64,000 nt of DNA, from positions 806,001 through 870,000 of the forward strand of contig OZ251457.1 of NCBI GenBank assembly GCA_965242565.1. Reading direction: 5' to 3'. Position 1 is the stretch's first letter; each line of letters opens with the position of its first letter. This document shows, one piece after another, positions 50,938-60,442 of this stretch. The stretch is from CATQGW01 sp965242565. GTDB taxonomy: Bacteria > Chloroflexota > Dehalococcoidia > Bin125. Under the pieces are notes generated by a model, which was given only the letters and a program-made list of their open reading frames with translations, ran no database searches and was not told where the DNA came from. Both the position numbers and the translations under genes were made by a program.

Positions 50938-52152
50938 TTATGTCGCGTTGGGCAGAGCAGCGATGCCGGGCAGTTCGATGCCCTGCAGGAGTTCCAGCGC
51001 CGCCCCGCCGCCGGTGCTGACATGCGTCATCTTCCGCGCCAGCCGGAAGCGCATTAAGGCTGCGACCGTCTCGCCGCCGCAGATCACCGTATTCGCCTTC
51101 AGCGCCGCGATCGCTTCGCCCATCGCCTGTGTGCCGCCGCTGAACGCCTCCCGCTCGAACATGCCCAGCGGCCCGTTCCAGACGATCGTGTCGCACTCGG
51201 CGACCGCCTTGCCGAACGCCTCGACCGTCTGCGGTCCCACATCCAGCACCTGCCAGTCGGTCGGCACATCCTCCTCGGCGAAGACCAGCGGACGCGCCCG
51301 CGGCGGCTGATCCGCGCCGCCCGCGATCACCGCGTCGGTGGGCAGCAGCAGGCGACACTTGCGCGCCGTCGCGTTGTCCATGATCGCGAGCGCCTGCTCG
51401 GCCATCTCCGGTTCGTAGAGCGACGCCGCCAACGGCTGCCCGCAGGCGTGCAGGAAGGTGTTCGCCATCGCCCCGCCGATGCACAGCACATCTGCTTTCT
51501 CGATCAGGTTGTCCAGCAGTCCCAGCTTGTCGGACACCTTTGCGCCGCCCGTGATCACCGCCAGCTTGCCGGCCTTGCCGGCCGCGATCGGCGTGAGCGC
51601 CTCCAGCTCCCGCTCAAGCAGCAGCCCCGCCGCCGCCGGCAACAGCCCTGCGACGGTATGCGTCGACGCATGCGCGCGGTGCGCCGCGCCGAACGCATCG
51701 TTCACGTAGCAGTCCGCCAGCGAGGCCAGCCGCGCCGCAAATTCCGCGTCGTCCGCTTCTTCCTCCGCGTGGAAGCGCACGTTTTGCAGCACCAGCACAT
51801 CGCCCGGCGTGAGCGCTGCCGCCATCTCGGTCGCAATCTCGCCCACGCAGTCCGGCGCCATCTGCACGCCCTGCTCCAGCAGCCGCGCGAGCCGCACCGC
51901 CGCCGGCGTCAGGTCGTACTGCGGATTGCGCATCCCCTCCGGACGCCCCAGATGCGAGCAACAGATCACCGACGCGCCGTGCTCGAGCAGGTAGCGGATT
52001 GTCGGGATCGCCGCCGAGATGCGGGTGTCGTCCAGCACCCGCCCGCCGTCCAGCGGCACGTTGAGATCCAGCCGCAGCAGTACGCGCTTGCCCTGCACAT
52101 CGAGGTTGCGCACCGACCGCTTGCGCATCGCCCGTTTCCCCTGCCCACTCAT
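50938..52152 (-). CDS. pgk: Phosphoglycerate kinase
   Basis: 404 residues. Makes ATP from 1,3-bisphosphoglycerate. Substrate motif LLRLDLNVPLDGGRV, HLGRPEG, QNVRFHAEEE, nucleotide segment GGAKVSDKLGLLDNL and GGGAALELLQG are complete. The first ATG (52152) overlaps the stop of rpiB as ATGA, favouring coupled initiation; a second in-frame ATG at 52128 would give the more usual N terminus. Confidence 0.97.
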   Translation of the reverse strand: MSGQGKRAMRKRSVRNLDVQGKRVLLRLDLNVPLDGGRVLDDTRISAAIPTIRYLLEHGASVICCSHLGRPEGMRNPQYDLTPAAVRLARLLEQGVQMAPDCVGEIATEMAAALTPGDVLVLQNVRFHAEEEADDAEFAARLASLADCYVNDAFGAAHRAHASTHTVAGLLPAAAGLLLERELEALTPIAAGKAGKLAVITGGAKVSDKLGLLDNLIEKADVLCIGGAMANTFLHACGQPLAASLYEPEMAEQALAIMDNATARKCRLLLPTDAVIAGGADQPPRARPLVFAEEDVPTDWQVLDVGPQTVEAFGKAVAECDTIVWNGPLGMFEREAFSGGTQAMGEAIAALKANTVICGGETVAALMRFRLARKMTHVSTGGGAALELLQGIELPGIAALPNAT

Positions 52153-52661
52153 CGTCCCGCCCCGATCGCCGACGGATCGGGCGTCAAGTCGGCTGCCAAA
52201 TCAGCTGCCAAATCGGCTGCTTGTTCCCCTTCGAGCTGGGCTAGCTTGGCCAGCCGCCGCGCGTGCCGCCCGCCTTCAAACTCCGCGCCCACGAACGCAT
52301 CCACGATCTCCTCCGCGACCGCCCGCCCGGTGTTCCATGCGCCGAGCGCCAGGACGTTTGCATTGGTGTGTTGCCGCGCTCGTCGGGCGCTCCAGGCATC
52401 GGCGCAGAGCGCCGCGCGCACGCCGCGCACCTTGTTCGCGGCAATGCTCACGCCCACGCCGTTCGAGCAGATCACGATGCCCAGCCGCTCGCTGCTCGCC
52501 GCCACCGCGCGCGCGAGCGGCGCGGCTACATCGGGGTAGTCGACCGACTCATCCGAGTGCGTCCCGAAGTCCTCCACCTCATGCCCGGCTTCGCTCAGAC
52601 GCCGAATCAACGATCGCTTGAGGTCGATCCCGGTGTGGTCGCTGCCGATCGCGATGCGCAC
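52149..52661 (-). CDS. rpiB: Ribose-5-phosphate isomerase B
   Basis: 170 residues. IAIGSDHTGIDLK, catalytic Cys in IVICSNGVGVSIAANKV, and HTNANVLALGA are the RpiB signature. GTG start. The C-terminal tail is extended with AADLAADLAADL, coded by 12-base tandem repeats at 52189-52220. Overlaps the pgk start (ATGA). Confidence 0.94.
   Translation of the reverse strand: MRIAIGSDHTGIDLKRSLIRRLSEAGHEVEDFGTHSDESVDYPDVAAPLARAVAASSERLGIVICSNGVGVSIAANKVRGVRAALCADAWSARRARQHTNANVLALGAWNTGRAVAEEIVDAFVGAEFEGGRHARRLAKLAQLEGEQAADLAADLAADLTPDPSAIGAGR
52189..52220. repeat. 12-base tandem repeat inside rpiB
   Basis: TCGGCTGCCAAA, TCAGCTGCCAAA, then a partial TCGGCTGC. It codes the repeated Ala-Ala-Asp-Leu tail of RpiB and is likely a replication-slippage product without harm to the fold. 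Confidence 0.7.
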
Positions 52662-52679
52662 GCTGTCCGTCGCTTCCGC

Positions 52680-53315
52680 TCAGCCGCCGGCTGCGTCCGG
52701 CTCCGGCAGGCCCCAGTGCTCAACCAGCCACTCGCCGATCCGCGGGTCGAGATCGGGTCCCTGACGCAGAATGCGCGGTATCGGCGAGGCGCAATTCAGG
52801 ATAGTAGAGGCGAGCCCTGCGGGCAGTGCGTCCCCCGGCTCAACTATGTGAACCGCTGCTCCCAGCTGTCCGCGCACGTCGTCCGGCGTCAGCGCCGCCG
52901 GCTGTCCGTGCAGATTCGCGCTGGTTCCCGTCAGCGGCTGATCCAGCTCGCGCAGCACCTCCAACGCCACAGGGTGATCTGGGATGCGCAGGGCGATCGT
53001 CTCCCCCTCGACCGCGTCCGTGTCGAATTGCGGATGCTTGGGCAGAATCAGGGTGACCGCGCCCGGCCAGACCAGCTCGGCCAGCCCGCGCACCCGCGCC
53101 GGCGACTCCGCCGCCGCCCGATCCAGCCAGTCCAGCGAGGGGATGAAGACCGGCAGGCTCTCCGCGCCCGGCCGCCGCTTCAGCCGAAAGACCGCCGCGA
53201 CGGCTTCCGCGTCGAGCGCGTTCGCCGCCAGCGCGTACTGTGTATCGGTCGGCAGCGCGACCGGCTCCCCGCGCGCCAGCACTTCAACCGTCCGACGGAC
53301 CTCTTCCGAGCTCAC
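52680..53315 (-). CDS. tsaC: L-threonylcarbamoyladenylate synthase (TsaC/Sua5/YrdC family)
   Basis: 211 residues, the single YrdC domain. Makes threonylcarbamoyl-AMP for the t6A37 modification of ANN-reading tRNAs. PVALPTDTQYALAANAL, LKRRPGAESLPVFIPSLD, WPGAVTLILPK and LTGTSANLHGQPA are the family blocks; KRRP and SAN segments bind ATP and threonine. GTG start. First gene of the - strand unit tsaC-rpiB-pgk-tpiA-miaA; divergent from guaA. Confidence 0.93.
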   Translation of the reverse strand: MSSEEVRRTVEVLARGEPVALPTDTQYALAANALDAEAVAAVFRLKRRPGAESLPVFIPSLDWLDRAAAESPARVRGLAELVWPGAVTLILPKHPQFDTDAVEGETIALRIPDHPVALEVLRELDQPLTGTSANLHGQPAALTPDDVRGQLGAAVHIVEPGDALPAGLASTILNCASPIPRILRQGPDLDPRIGEWLVEHWGLPEPDAAGG

Positions 53316-53361
53316 GACTCGCCCACTGCTCCAGCTGCTGTTCTACCGGCCGACATAGCAG

Positions 53362-53385
53362 AGTGTACGGCTCAGGAGCGTACAC
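53362..53385. promoter_or_regulatory. Inverted repeat between tsaC and guaA
   Basis: GTGTACG-GCTCAGGAG-CGTACAC (53363-53385), seven-base arms. The left arm with the preceding A gives TACACT on the - strand, 47 bases before the tsaC start; TACACC lies on the + strand. The same AGTGTACGG core occurs in the copA divergent promoter at 9884, so it may be a shared operator or promoter element. The 125-base gap holds nothing else. Confidence 0.4.
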
Positions 53386-53440
53386 CGAATAACCTGTAGA
53401 ACGCAGCTGCAGGCAACAGACGGGACAGCGGACGGACCGA

Positions 53441-54997
53441 ATGTCGAGCGAGCATCCGCACGAGTCCATCGTGATCGTAGACATGGGGTCGCAAACCGCG
53501 ATGCTGATTGCGCGGCGGGTGCGCGAACTCAATGTCTACTGCGAACTTGCGCCGCCGACCTCGACTCGCGCCGACCTGGCGCGCCTCAACGCGCGCGGCG
53601 TGATCCTCTCCGGCGGCCCCTCCTCCGTCCACGACGCCGACGCGCCGCGCGCGCCCGACTGGGCGCTCGACGGCAGCCTGCCCACGTTGGGCATCTGCTA
53701 CGGGATGCAGGAGCTCGCCCACCGTCTCGGCGGCCGCGTGGCACCCGGCCGCGAGCGCGAGTTCGGCGCGGCCTCGCTCACCGCGCGCGACGACCAATCG
53801 CCGCTGCTGCGCGGCCTGCCCCAGCCGCTCCCGGTCTGGATGAGCCACGGCGACCGCGTCGAGGCGATGCCCGACGGCTTCCAATCGCTGGCGGCGACCG
53901 AGTCGATCCCGATCGCTGCGATGAGCAACGGCGCGGGCCTCTACGGCATCCAGTTCCACCCGGAGGTCGTCCACACACCCAACGGCCGCGAGCTGCTGCG
54001 CAACTTCGTGCGCGGCATCTGCGGCTGCGCCGGCGACTGGACCGCCGAGCACTTTGTCTCCGAGTCGATCGCTTCGATCCACGCCCAGGTCGGCGGACGC
54101 CGCGTGATCTGCGGACTCAGCGGCGGCGTCGACTCCGCCGTCGCCGCCACGCTCGTGCATCGCGCCGTCGGCGACCAGCTGACCTGCGTCTTCGTCGACA
54201 ACGGCCTGTTGCGCCGCGGCGAGCGCGAGCAGGTTGAGGACACGTTCTCCCGCCATCTGCACATCAACCTGCGCAGCGTCGACGCCGGCGATCGCTTCCT
54301 CGAAGAGCTGGCCGGCGTGACCGATCCCGAAACCAAGCGCAAGCGCGTCGGCGAGACGTTCATCTCCGTCTTTGAGGAAGCCGCCCGCGAGCTTGGCGAA
54401 GCGGACTTCCTCGTGCAGGGCACCACCTACCCCGATGTGGTCGAGAGTGCCGGCAGCGGGGCCGGCGGCGCGACGGCCACGATCAAGTCGCACCACAATG
54501 TCGGCGGGCTGCCCGACGACCTCCGCTTCGAGCTCGTCGAACCGCTGCGCTACCTGTTTAAGGATGAGGTGCGCGCCGTCGGCCGCGAACTCGGCTTGCC
54601 CGACGAGATCGTCGAGCGCCAGCCCTTCCCCGGGCCCGGACTCTCGATCCGCATCATCGGACCCGTCACCCACGAAAAAGTCTCCGTGCTGCAAGCCGCC
54701 GACGCGATCGTGGTGGATGAGGTGCGGGCCGCCGGTCTGGAGCGCGAACTCTGGCAGTCCTTTGCGATCCTGACCGACACTCGCACGGTCGGCGTGCAGG
54801 GCGACGCGCGCACCTACGGCTGGGTCGTCGCGCTCCGCGCCGTCACCGCCGACGACGCGATGACCGCCGACTGGGCCCGCCTGCCCGCCGACCTGCTGGG
54901 GCGCATCGCCAATCGCATCGTCAACGAGGTCCCGCAGGTCAACCGCGTCGTCTACGACATCACCTCCAAGCCGCCGGGCACCATTGAGTGGGAGTAG
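53441..54997 (+). CDS. guaA: GMP synthase (glutamine-hydrolysing)
   Basis: 518 residues. XMP to GMP. Glutamine amidotransferase domain with Cys86 in GICYGMQE and the His-x-Glu in QFHPEVVHT, then the ATP pyrophosphatase domain with SGGVDSAVAA and the dimerisation domain ending DITSKPPGTIEWE. ATG 53441 lacks a strong ribosome site. First gene of the + strand purine cluster. Confidence 0.97.
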   Translation: MSSEHPHESIVIVDMGSQTAMLIARRVRELNVYCELAPPTSTRADLARLNARGVILSGGPSSVHDADAPRAPDWALDGSLPTLGICYGMQELAHRLGGRVAPGREREFGAASLTARDDQSPLLRGLPQPLPVWMSHGDRVEAMPDGFQSLAATESIPIAAMSNGAGLYGIQFHPEVVHTPNGRELLRNFVRGICGCAGDWTAEHFVSESIASIHAQVGGRRVICGLSGGVDSAVAATLVHRAVGDQLTCVFVDNGLLRRGEREQVEDTFSRHLHINLRSVDAGDRFLEELAGVTDPETKRKRVGETFISVFEEAARELGEADFLVQGTTYPDVVESAGSGAGGATATIKSHHNVGGLPDDLRFELVEPLRYLFKDEVRAVGRELGLPDEIVERQPFPGPGLSIRIIGPVTHEKVSVLQAADAIVVDEVRAAGLERELWQSFAILTDTRTVGVQGDARTYGWVVALRAVTADDAMTADWARLPADLLGRIANRIVNEVPQVNRVVYDITSKPPGTIEWE

Positions 54998-55015
54998 CCG
55001 GATGCGAGTAGCGCG

Positions 55016-55468
55016 GTGGTGATCACGATCTGCATGAGCATGCTGCTGAGCGACCGCCTCCCCGCCCTGCGCGAGGCGCTGGAGGCCGCTGGACACGAGG
55101 TGCTGCTGCCCGTCGACACCCACGGCTTCGACTACGCGGGCGCGTCGACCGCCGAGCGAGCCGCGCAGAAGCGCCGCTACGACCTGATCCGTGAGCACTG
55201 GCGCAAAATCCAGCGCTCCGACGCGATCCTCGTCGTCAACGAAGACCTGCCCGGCCGCCCCCGCCATATCGGCGGCAACACCTTCCTCGAAATGGGCTTC
55301 GCGCACATCCTCGAGCTGCCGATCTACATGATGCAGCCCCCGCCCGACACCACCTACGCCAGCGAAATGCTGGCCATGGATCCGATCATCCTGCACGGCG
55401 ACCTCAGCCGGATCGACGCGGTTGCATCGACGCAGAAGGCTAACCGAAGCAGCAGAAGGGGCGGGTAA
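55016..55468 (+). CDS. Nucleoside 2-deoxyribosyltransferase-like protein
   Basis: 150 residues. AILVVNEDLPGRPRHIGGNTFLEMGFAHILELPIYMMQP matches the strand-loop-helix with conserved Asn/Glu of the deoxyribosyltransferase-like fold (Glu near GGNTFLEMGFA as nucleophile candidate). The N-terminal MSMLLSDRLPALREALEAAGHEVLLP fits the Rossmann half. Lies between guaA and purD, three bases before the latter, so it is in the purine operon and may act on nucleotides. GTG start. Confidence 0.68.
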   Translation: MVITICMSMLLSDRLPALREALEAAGHEVLLPVDTHGFDYAGASTAERAAQKRRYDLIREHWRKIQRSDAILVVNEDLPGRPRHIGGNTFLEMGFAHILELPIYMMQPPPDTTYASEMLAMDPIILHGDLSRIDAVASTQKANRSSRRGG

Positions 55469-55471
55469 CCC

Positions 55472-56731
55472 ATGCGCATCCTGATCGTCGGCGTCGGCGG
55501 ACGCGAGCACGCGCTCGCCTGGGCGCTCGCCCGCAGCCCCCGCTGCTCCGAACTGCTCTGCGCGCCCGGCAACGCTGGCACTGCCGCGCTCGGCGAGAAT
55601 CTGCCGATCGCCGACACCGACATCGAGGGCATCGTCCGCGCCGCGACCGAGCGCCGTATCGACCTGGTCGTCGTCGGCCCCGAAGCGCCGCTCGCCGCCG
55701 GGCTGGTCGACGCCCTGCGCGCCGCCGGTATCCGCGTTTTCGGCCCCACCGCCGCCGCCGCTCAAATCGAGTCCTCCAAATGGTTCGCCAAGCAGGTCAT
55801 GACCGCGGCCGGCGCGCCCCACGCCGACGCCGAGCTCTTCGAATCCGCCCGCGCCGCCCACAAGTGGATCGAAATGCTCGGCCCCGACGCGCTGCCGGTG
55901 GTCAAAGCCGACGGCCTCGCCGCCGGCAAGGGCGTCGTGGTCCCCGCCACGATCGACGAGGCGCACGCAGCGATCGACGAGCTGATCGCCGTCTCCGGGC
56001 GGCTGGTGCTGGAGGACTGGCTGAGCGGCGAGGAAACCTCCGCGATGGCGATCGTCGCCGCCGGCGTCGTGTCCCCGCTGCCCCTCTCCTGTGACCACAA
56101 GCGAATCGGCGAGGGCGACACCGGACGCAACACCGGCGGGATGGGCGTCTATTCGCCGCCCGGCTTCGTCGCCGATCCACACGCGCTGTTTGAGACGATC
56201 CACGAGCCGGTGGTGGCGGAAATGGCGGCGCGCGGCGCGCCCTTCGAAGGCTGCCTCTACGGCGGCGTGATGGTCGACGACGATGATCCGCTCGTCTTCG
56301 AGTTCAACTGCCGCTTCGGCGATCCCGAAGCCCAGGCGCTCTTCCCGCTACTCGACCACGACGCGCCAAACGGCGACCTGCTCGCCGCGCTCACGGGCGA
56401 TCTCAACGAGCCGCTCGCCTTCCGCGACGAAGCCAGCGTCGCCGTCGTGATGTCCAGCGCCGGCTACCCCGGCCCCTACCAGACCGGCGCGCGCATCTTC
56501 GGCCTCGACGATGTAGATGACGACGTGGCGGTGTTCCACGCCGGCACGGCGCTCAACGACGACGGCGAGATCGTGACCGCCGGCGGCCGTGTGCTGTCCG
56601 TCGCCGCCACCGCCCCCAGCCTCGGCGAAGCCCGCGAGCGCGCCTACGACAACATCGCCCGCATCCGCTTCGAGGGCGCCTACTGGCGCACCGACATCGG
56701 CCAACGCGAGCTCGAGACGGCTGGGCGATAG
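55472..56731 (+). CDS. purD: Phosphoribosylamine-glycine ligase
   Basis: 419 residues. ATP-grasp enzyme of purine step 2. MRILIVGVGGREHALAWAL, GPEAPLAAGLVDAL, KADGLAAGKGVVVP, HKRIGEGDTGRNTGGMG are hallmarks. Starts three bases after the previous stop with GGGGCGGG as a loose ribosome site. Confidence 0.97.
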   Translation: MRILIVGVGGREHALAWALARSPRCSELLCAPGNAGTAALGENLPIADTDIEGIVRAATERRIDLVVVGPEAPLAAGLVDALRAAGIRVFGPTAAAAQIESSKWFAKQVMTAAGAPHADAELFESARAAHKWIEMLGPDALPVVKADGLAAGKGVVVPATIDEAHAAIDELIAVSGRLVLEDWLSGEETSAMAIVAAGVVSPLPLSCDHKRIGEGDTGRNTGGMGVYSPPGFVADPHALFETIHEPVVAEMAARGAPFEGCLYGGVMVDDDDPLVFEFNCRFGDPEAQALFPLLDHDAPNGDLLAALTGDLNEPLAFRDEASVAVVMSSAGYPGPYQTGARIFGLDDVDDDVAVFHAGTALNDDGEIVTAGGRVLSVAATAPSLGEARERAYDNIARIRFEGAYWRTDIGQRELETAGR

Positions 56732-56770
56732 GCTGGTACCGCCCACAAAACCAACCGAGCGGAGGAACCG

Positions 56771-57109
56771 ATGGCGGAGCCCAATTTGCAGGATCACGAC
56801 GCCGCCAAGCGCGTCGAGATGTTCGACGGCGTCGCAATGCGCACGCTCAATCACGGCGAGCGCACCTCGATCCACGAAATCGAGATCGCCCAGGGCGGCG
56901 TCGTGCCCATGCACGCCCACCCGCACGAGCAGATCGGCTACCTGGTCAGCGGCCGCGTTCTCTTCGAGCTGGGCGACGAGAAGCGCGAAATCTCCGCCGG
57001 CGACTCCTGGGTGATCCCCTCCGAAGTGCCCCACGAGGTCACCGCGCTCGAGGACTCCATCGCGCTCGACATCTTCTCGCCCAAGCGCGACGAATACATC
57101 AACCGATGA
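56771..57109 (+). CDS. Cupin-domain protein
   Basis: 112 residues, one conserved cupin barrel. Metal ligands H48, H50, E53 in PMHAHPHEQIGYLVSG and H88 in SEVPHEV complete a 3-His/1-Glu site. GGAGG before ATG. Its TGA overlaps the ATG of purB (ATGA), so the two are translated together. Function is unknown; cupins in such positions may be small-molecule sensors or dioxygenases. Confidence 0.85.
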   Translation: MAEPNLQDHDAAKRVEMFDGVAMRTLNHGERTSIHEIEIAQGGVVPMHAHPHEQIGYLVSGRVLFELGDEKREISAGDSWVIPSEVPHEVTALEDSIALDIFSPKRDEYINR

Positions 57110-58398
57110 TCCCCCGCTACCAACGCCCCGAAATGGCTGCGCTCTGGACCGACGACGCCAAGTGGCGGCGCTGGCTCGACGTCGAAATCGCCGTCGTCCA
57201 GGCCTGGGCCGAAGAGGGCGTCGTGCCCCACGAAGACGCCGAGCAGATCGCCGCCAACGCCGACTTCGTCACCGCCGACATCGACCGCTACCAGATCGAA
57301 GTCCACCACGACACCCACGCCTTCCTGCACTCCGTCGCCGACAGCCTCGGCCCCGAGTCGCGCTGGGTGCATCACGGGCTGACCACCAACGATGTCTGGG
57401 ACACCGCCTCCGCGCTCCAGATCCGCGACGCCGCCGCGCTGCTCGAAGCGGATCTGGAGCGCCTTGAGGAGGTGCTCACCGCCCAGGCCGACGACCATCG
57501 CCGCACGCTCTGCGTCGGCCGCAGCCACGGCGTCCACGCCGAGCCCACCAGCTTCGGCCTCAAACTCGCCGGCTGGGTCGACGAGACGCGCCGCAACCGC
57601 GCCCGCCTGGCCGACGCCAAAGCGCAGATCGCCGTCGGCAAAATCTCCGGCGCGGTCGGCACCCACGCCACCGTCCCGCCCTGGATCGAGGAGTCCGTCT
57701 GCGAAAAGCTCGGGCTCGGCGTCGAGGCAATCTCCACCCAGGTCGTGCAGCGCGACCGTCACGCCCACTTCATCTCCACGCTCGCCTTGATCGCCGCCTC
57801 GCTGGAGCGCTTCGCCACCGAAATCCGTCACCTCCAGCGCACCGAGGTGCGCGAGGTGCAGGAACCGTTCGTCGAGGGCCAGGCCGGCTCCTCGGCGATG
57901 CCGCACAAGCGCAACCCCGAAAAGTGCGAGCGCGTCTGCGGACTCGCTCGCACGATCCGCGCCAACGCCATGACCGCGCTGGAAAACGTCGCCCTCTGGC
58001 ACGAGCGCGACATCTCGCACTCCAGCGCCGAGCGCATCCTGATCCCCGACGCCTGCCAGGCGCTCGACTACATCCTCGACCTCTTCACCTGGGTGATGGA
58101 GCACCTCGAAGTCGACGAGGGCCGGATGTTCAAGAACCTCGAGAGCTCGTTCGGCCTGATCCACTCGCAGCAGGTGCTGCTCGCGCTCACCGAAGCCGGC
58201 ATGCCGCGCGACGAAGCCTTCCGCCGCGTCCAGCACCACGCCCTCGCCGCCTGGGACGCCGAAACGCCGTTCCGCGAACGCCTCGAAGCCGACGAAGCCA
58301 TCGCCGCCGTGCTCGACTCCGACGCGCTCGACGCCCTCTTCGACCCCCGCGCATTCCTCAAGCACGTCGACGCCTCCTTCGCCCGCCTGGGGCTGTAG
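57106..58398 (+). CDS. purB: Adenylosuccinate lyase
   Basis: 430 residues. Cleaves SAICAR and adenylosuccinate. The signature SSAMPHKRNPEKCE is intact; His in HHGLTTNDVWDTA and HAEPTSFGLK are active-site contacts. Start overlaps the cupin stop. Followed four bases later by the first HExxH lipoprotein. Confidence 0.96.
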   Translation: MIPRYQRPEMAALWTDDAKWRRWLDVEIAVVQAWAEEGVVPHEDAEQIAANADFVTADIDRYQIEVHHDTHAFLHSVADSLGPESRWVHHGLTTNDVWDTASALQIRDAAALLEADLERLEEVLTAQADDHRRTLCVGRSHGVHAEPTSFGLKLAGWVDETRRNRARLADAKAQIAVGKISGAVGTHATVPPWIEESVCEKLGLGVEAISTQVVQRDRHAHFISTLALIAASLERFATEIRHLQRTEVREVQEPFVEGQAGSSAMPHKRNPEKCERVCGLARTIRANAMTALENVALWHERDISHSSAERILIPDACQALDYILDLFTWVMEHLEVDEGRMFKNLESSFGLIHSQQVLLALTEAGMPRDEAFRRVQHHALAAWDAETPFRERLEADEAIAAVLDSDALDALFDPRAFLKHVDASFARLGL

Positions 58399-58402
58399 CC
58401 GC

Positions 58403-60442
58403 GTGCTCTCGCGCCCGGCCCAGGCAGCGGCTCTTCTCGCGCTGATCGCCGTCCTCGCCACCGCCTGCGCCGACGCCATCCCGGTCGCCCCAAACGGTGC
58501 GGATGACGCCCCTGCCGAAACAGTCGCCGACCCCGATTGCGGCTGGCTGCGCTGGAGCGAGACCGCGACCACCGTCGCCGACTGGTTCACCGCCCACCCC
58601 GACATTGACGCCCTGCACTCGTGGGACATAGTGACGCAACGCTTCGAGCCGCTCTCCAGGGCGGAGCGGCGGCGCGATCCGACAAAGCGCCCTCAAGCCG
58701 GCGCGGTCATCTGGCGTTCCGGCGGCGGCGCGCCGCCGCCCCAAACCTTCACCGCCGCCGACGCCAAGCAGGTGATGCAACTGCGCGCTGGCCTCAATCT
58801 GCTGCCCTGGGCGGGCGGCGCGGAATCGACGATCACGCTGACCGAAGCGCTGCGCTGGCTCGGACCGAACCTCGTCTCAATCACCCGCTGGGACGCGGCG
58901 GAAAACGTCTGCCGCCGCGGTTGGGGCTCGCCCGATGGCGAAAGCGACGCCGTCCCCGGACCCGGCGATTTCCTCGCGCTTGAGCTGCGCGAGGACGCAA
59001 CCTGGTACCAAGCCTGGGCGCAACCGCAACTCTTCATGGTCGCAGGCAATGTCGGCGCGGAGGCCTACGCCGAACTGCGGAGCGAAACCGTCTCCGTCGC
59101 CGGCTACATCGCCGCAACCTATGCGCTCGCAGTCCGCCCGCCCGCCGTCTTCCTCACCACCAGCCGCGACGACGCCGAGCGCGCATTCGGCCCGCTGCTG
59201 GATGCAGAGCTCCCGGCCGACTGGTGGCCCGAAGGCGCGTGCGGGTTTGCCAACGATCAGGTCATCGTGCTGCGGGTGGGTTGCGGGAATCCGATCGCGT
59301 TCGCCCACGAATACGTTCACCTACTTCAGTCGCACCTCGTCCACGGCGCAACGCAGACGATCGTTCCGCGCGAGCCGCAGTGGCTATTGGAGGGCGCGGC
59401 CGTCTATATCGCAGCGCGCTACCGAGACGCGGCCGGCCATCGCCGGTACGAACATTCGCGCGCCCGGTTCCTCGAAGACGCATCGGCCGACGGTGGTTCG
59501 ACGGGGCTGACTGAGCTCGAGACAGTGGAGCAATGGCGTTCTGCGGATCCGACAACCGCATACGCGATCTCCTTCCTCGCCGCCGAGCGGCTCGCCGCGC
59601 TCGCCGGCGACGACGCGCTGTTCGAGTTCTACCGCGAGCTGCGGCGCTACGCCGGCCACCGGCCCCGGGCCTTTCACGCTGCGTTCGGCATGGCGCTCGC
59701 CGAGTTCTACGCCGAATTCGCGCGCGAGACGGCAGCGACGGCGGCATTTGAGCCGCCGCGGCAATATCGCATTCGCGGCGCGCTGGTCGATCCGTCGGGC
59801 GCGCCCGTCGAAGGTATGCGGGTCTACGCCTACCCCTGGCGTGGCGGCAGCGGCCTCTTCGGCCTGACCGACGCTGAAGGCGCTTTCGAGATCGCCGTGC
59901 CGGCCGGCGCCTGGCGGCTGAGCGTCCACAGCGGCAGCCGCTGCACGGTGTTCGGCGAGTATCGCTCCGATGGCGCGTTGGGCGCCTGGGGCGACGCCGC
60001 GCGGCTCAACACGGGACCGGATGCGTCGCCCGATGTGCGAATCACTCTGCCCACCGAGGTCGACCGACTGCGCGGCAGGTCGACCTGCCGCGAACCGGAC
60101 AGCGACGGCTGGGTGCGCGGCACGGTGCGTGATCCCGACGGGCGCGGCGTCGCCGACATCGAAATCTCCACCTGCGATCTGGAGGGCGTCATAGGCTGCG
60201 CCCGCGCCGTGACCAACGCCGACGGCGCATACGCGCTCGACGCGCCGCCGGGTGAGTACCGCCTCGCGGTCGGACCGACCGCCGATCCCTGCCTGATCTG
60301 GGGCGCGCGCGGAGCGCAGGGGCAACTCGTCGACTCCAGATCCGCCGCCGCCCTGACCATCGGCGAAACTCGTCTGCGCGGCATCGACATTCGTCTGCCC
60401 GCCGCGCCCGAAGACCTACCGACGATCGGCAGGTGCCGATGA
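58403..60442 (+). CDS. Lipoprotein with HExxH (peptidase-MA-like) domain and two carboxypeptidase-regulatory-like repeats
   Basis: 679 residues. Signal peptide with Cys22 (ALIAVLATACADA). N-terminal ~220 residues (ADPDCGWLRWSETATTVADWF) are unlike known families. H302-E303-x-x-H306 in AFAHEYVHLLQSH plus a downstream Glu in QWLLEGAAVYIAARY forms a gluzincin-type zinc site, so it is probably an active metallopeptidase. C-terminal beta domains (GALVDPSGAPVEGMRVYAYP and GTVRDPDGRGVADIEISTC) resemble CarboxypepD-regulatory/Cna-B repeats, each with Cys. GTG start. A paralog follows, overlapping by four bases. Confidence 0.75.
   Translation: MLSRPAQAAALLALIAVLATACADAIPVAPNGADDAPAETVADPDCGWLRWSETATTVADWFTAHPDIDALHSWDIVTQRFEPLSRAERRRDPTKRPQAGAVIWRSGGGAPPPQTFTAADAKQVMQLRAGLNLLPWAGGAESTITLTEALRWLGPNLVSITRWDAAENVCRRGWGSPDGESDAVPGPGDFLALELREDATWYQAWAQPQLFMVAGNVGAEAYAELRSETVSVAGYIAATYALAVRPPAVFLTTSRDDAERAFGPLLDAELPADWWPEGACGFANDQVIVLRVGCGNPIAFAHEYVHLLQSHLVHGATQTIVPREPQWLLEGAAVYIAARYRDAAGHRRYEHSRARFLEDASADGGSTGLTELETVEQWRSADPTTAYAISFLAAERLAALAGDDALFEFYRELRRYAGHRPRAFHAAFGMALAEFYAEFARETAATAAFEPPRQYRIRGALVDPSGAPVEGMRVYAYPWRGGSGLFGLTDAEGAFEIAVPAGAWRLSVHSGSRCTVFGEYRSDGALGAWGDAARLNTGPDASPDVRITLPTEVDRLRGRSTCREPDSDGWVRGTVRDPDGRGVADIEISTCDLEGVIGCARAVTNADGAYALDAPPGEYRLAVGPTADPCLIWGARGAQGQLVDSRSAAALTIGETRLRGIDIRLPAAPEDLPTIGRCR

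Noticed and set aside
52149..52240. Tandem 12-mers in rpiB as a regulatory iteron
   Set aside because: They lie inside the coding frame and keep it, coding Ala-Ala-Asp-Leu units; no origin features are near.
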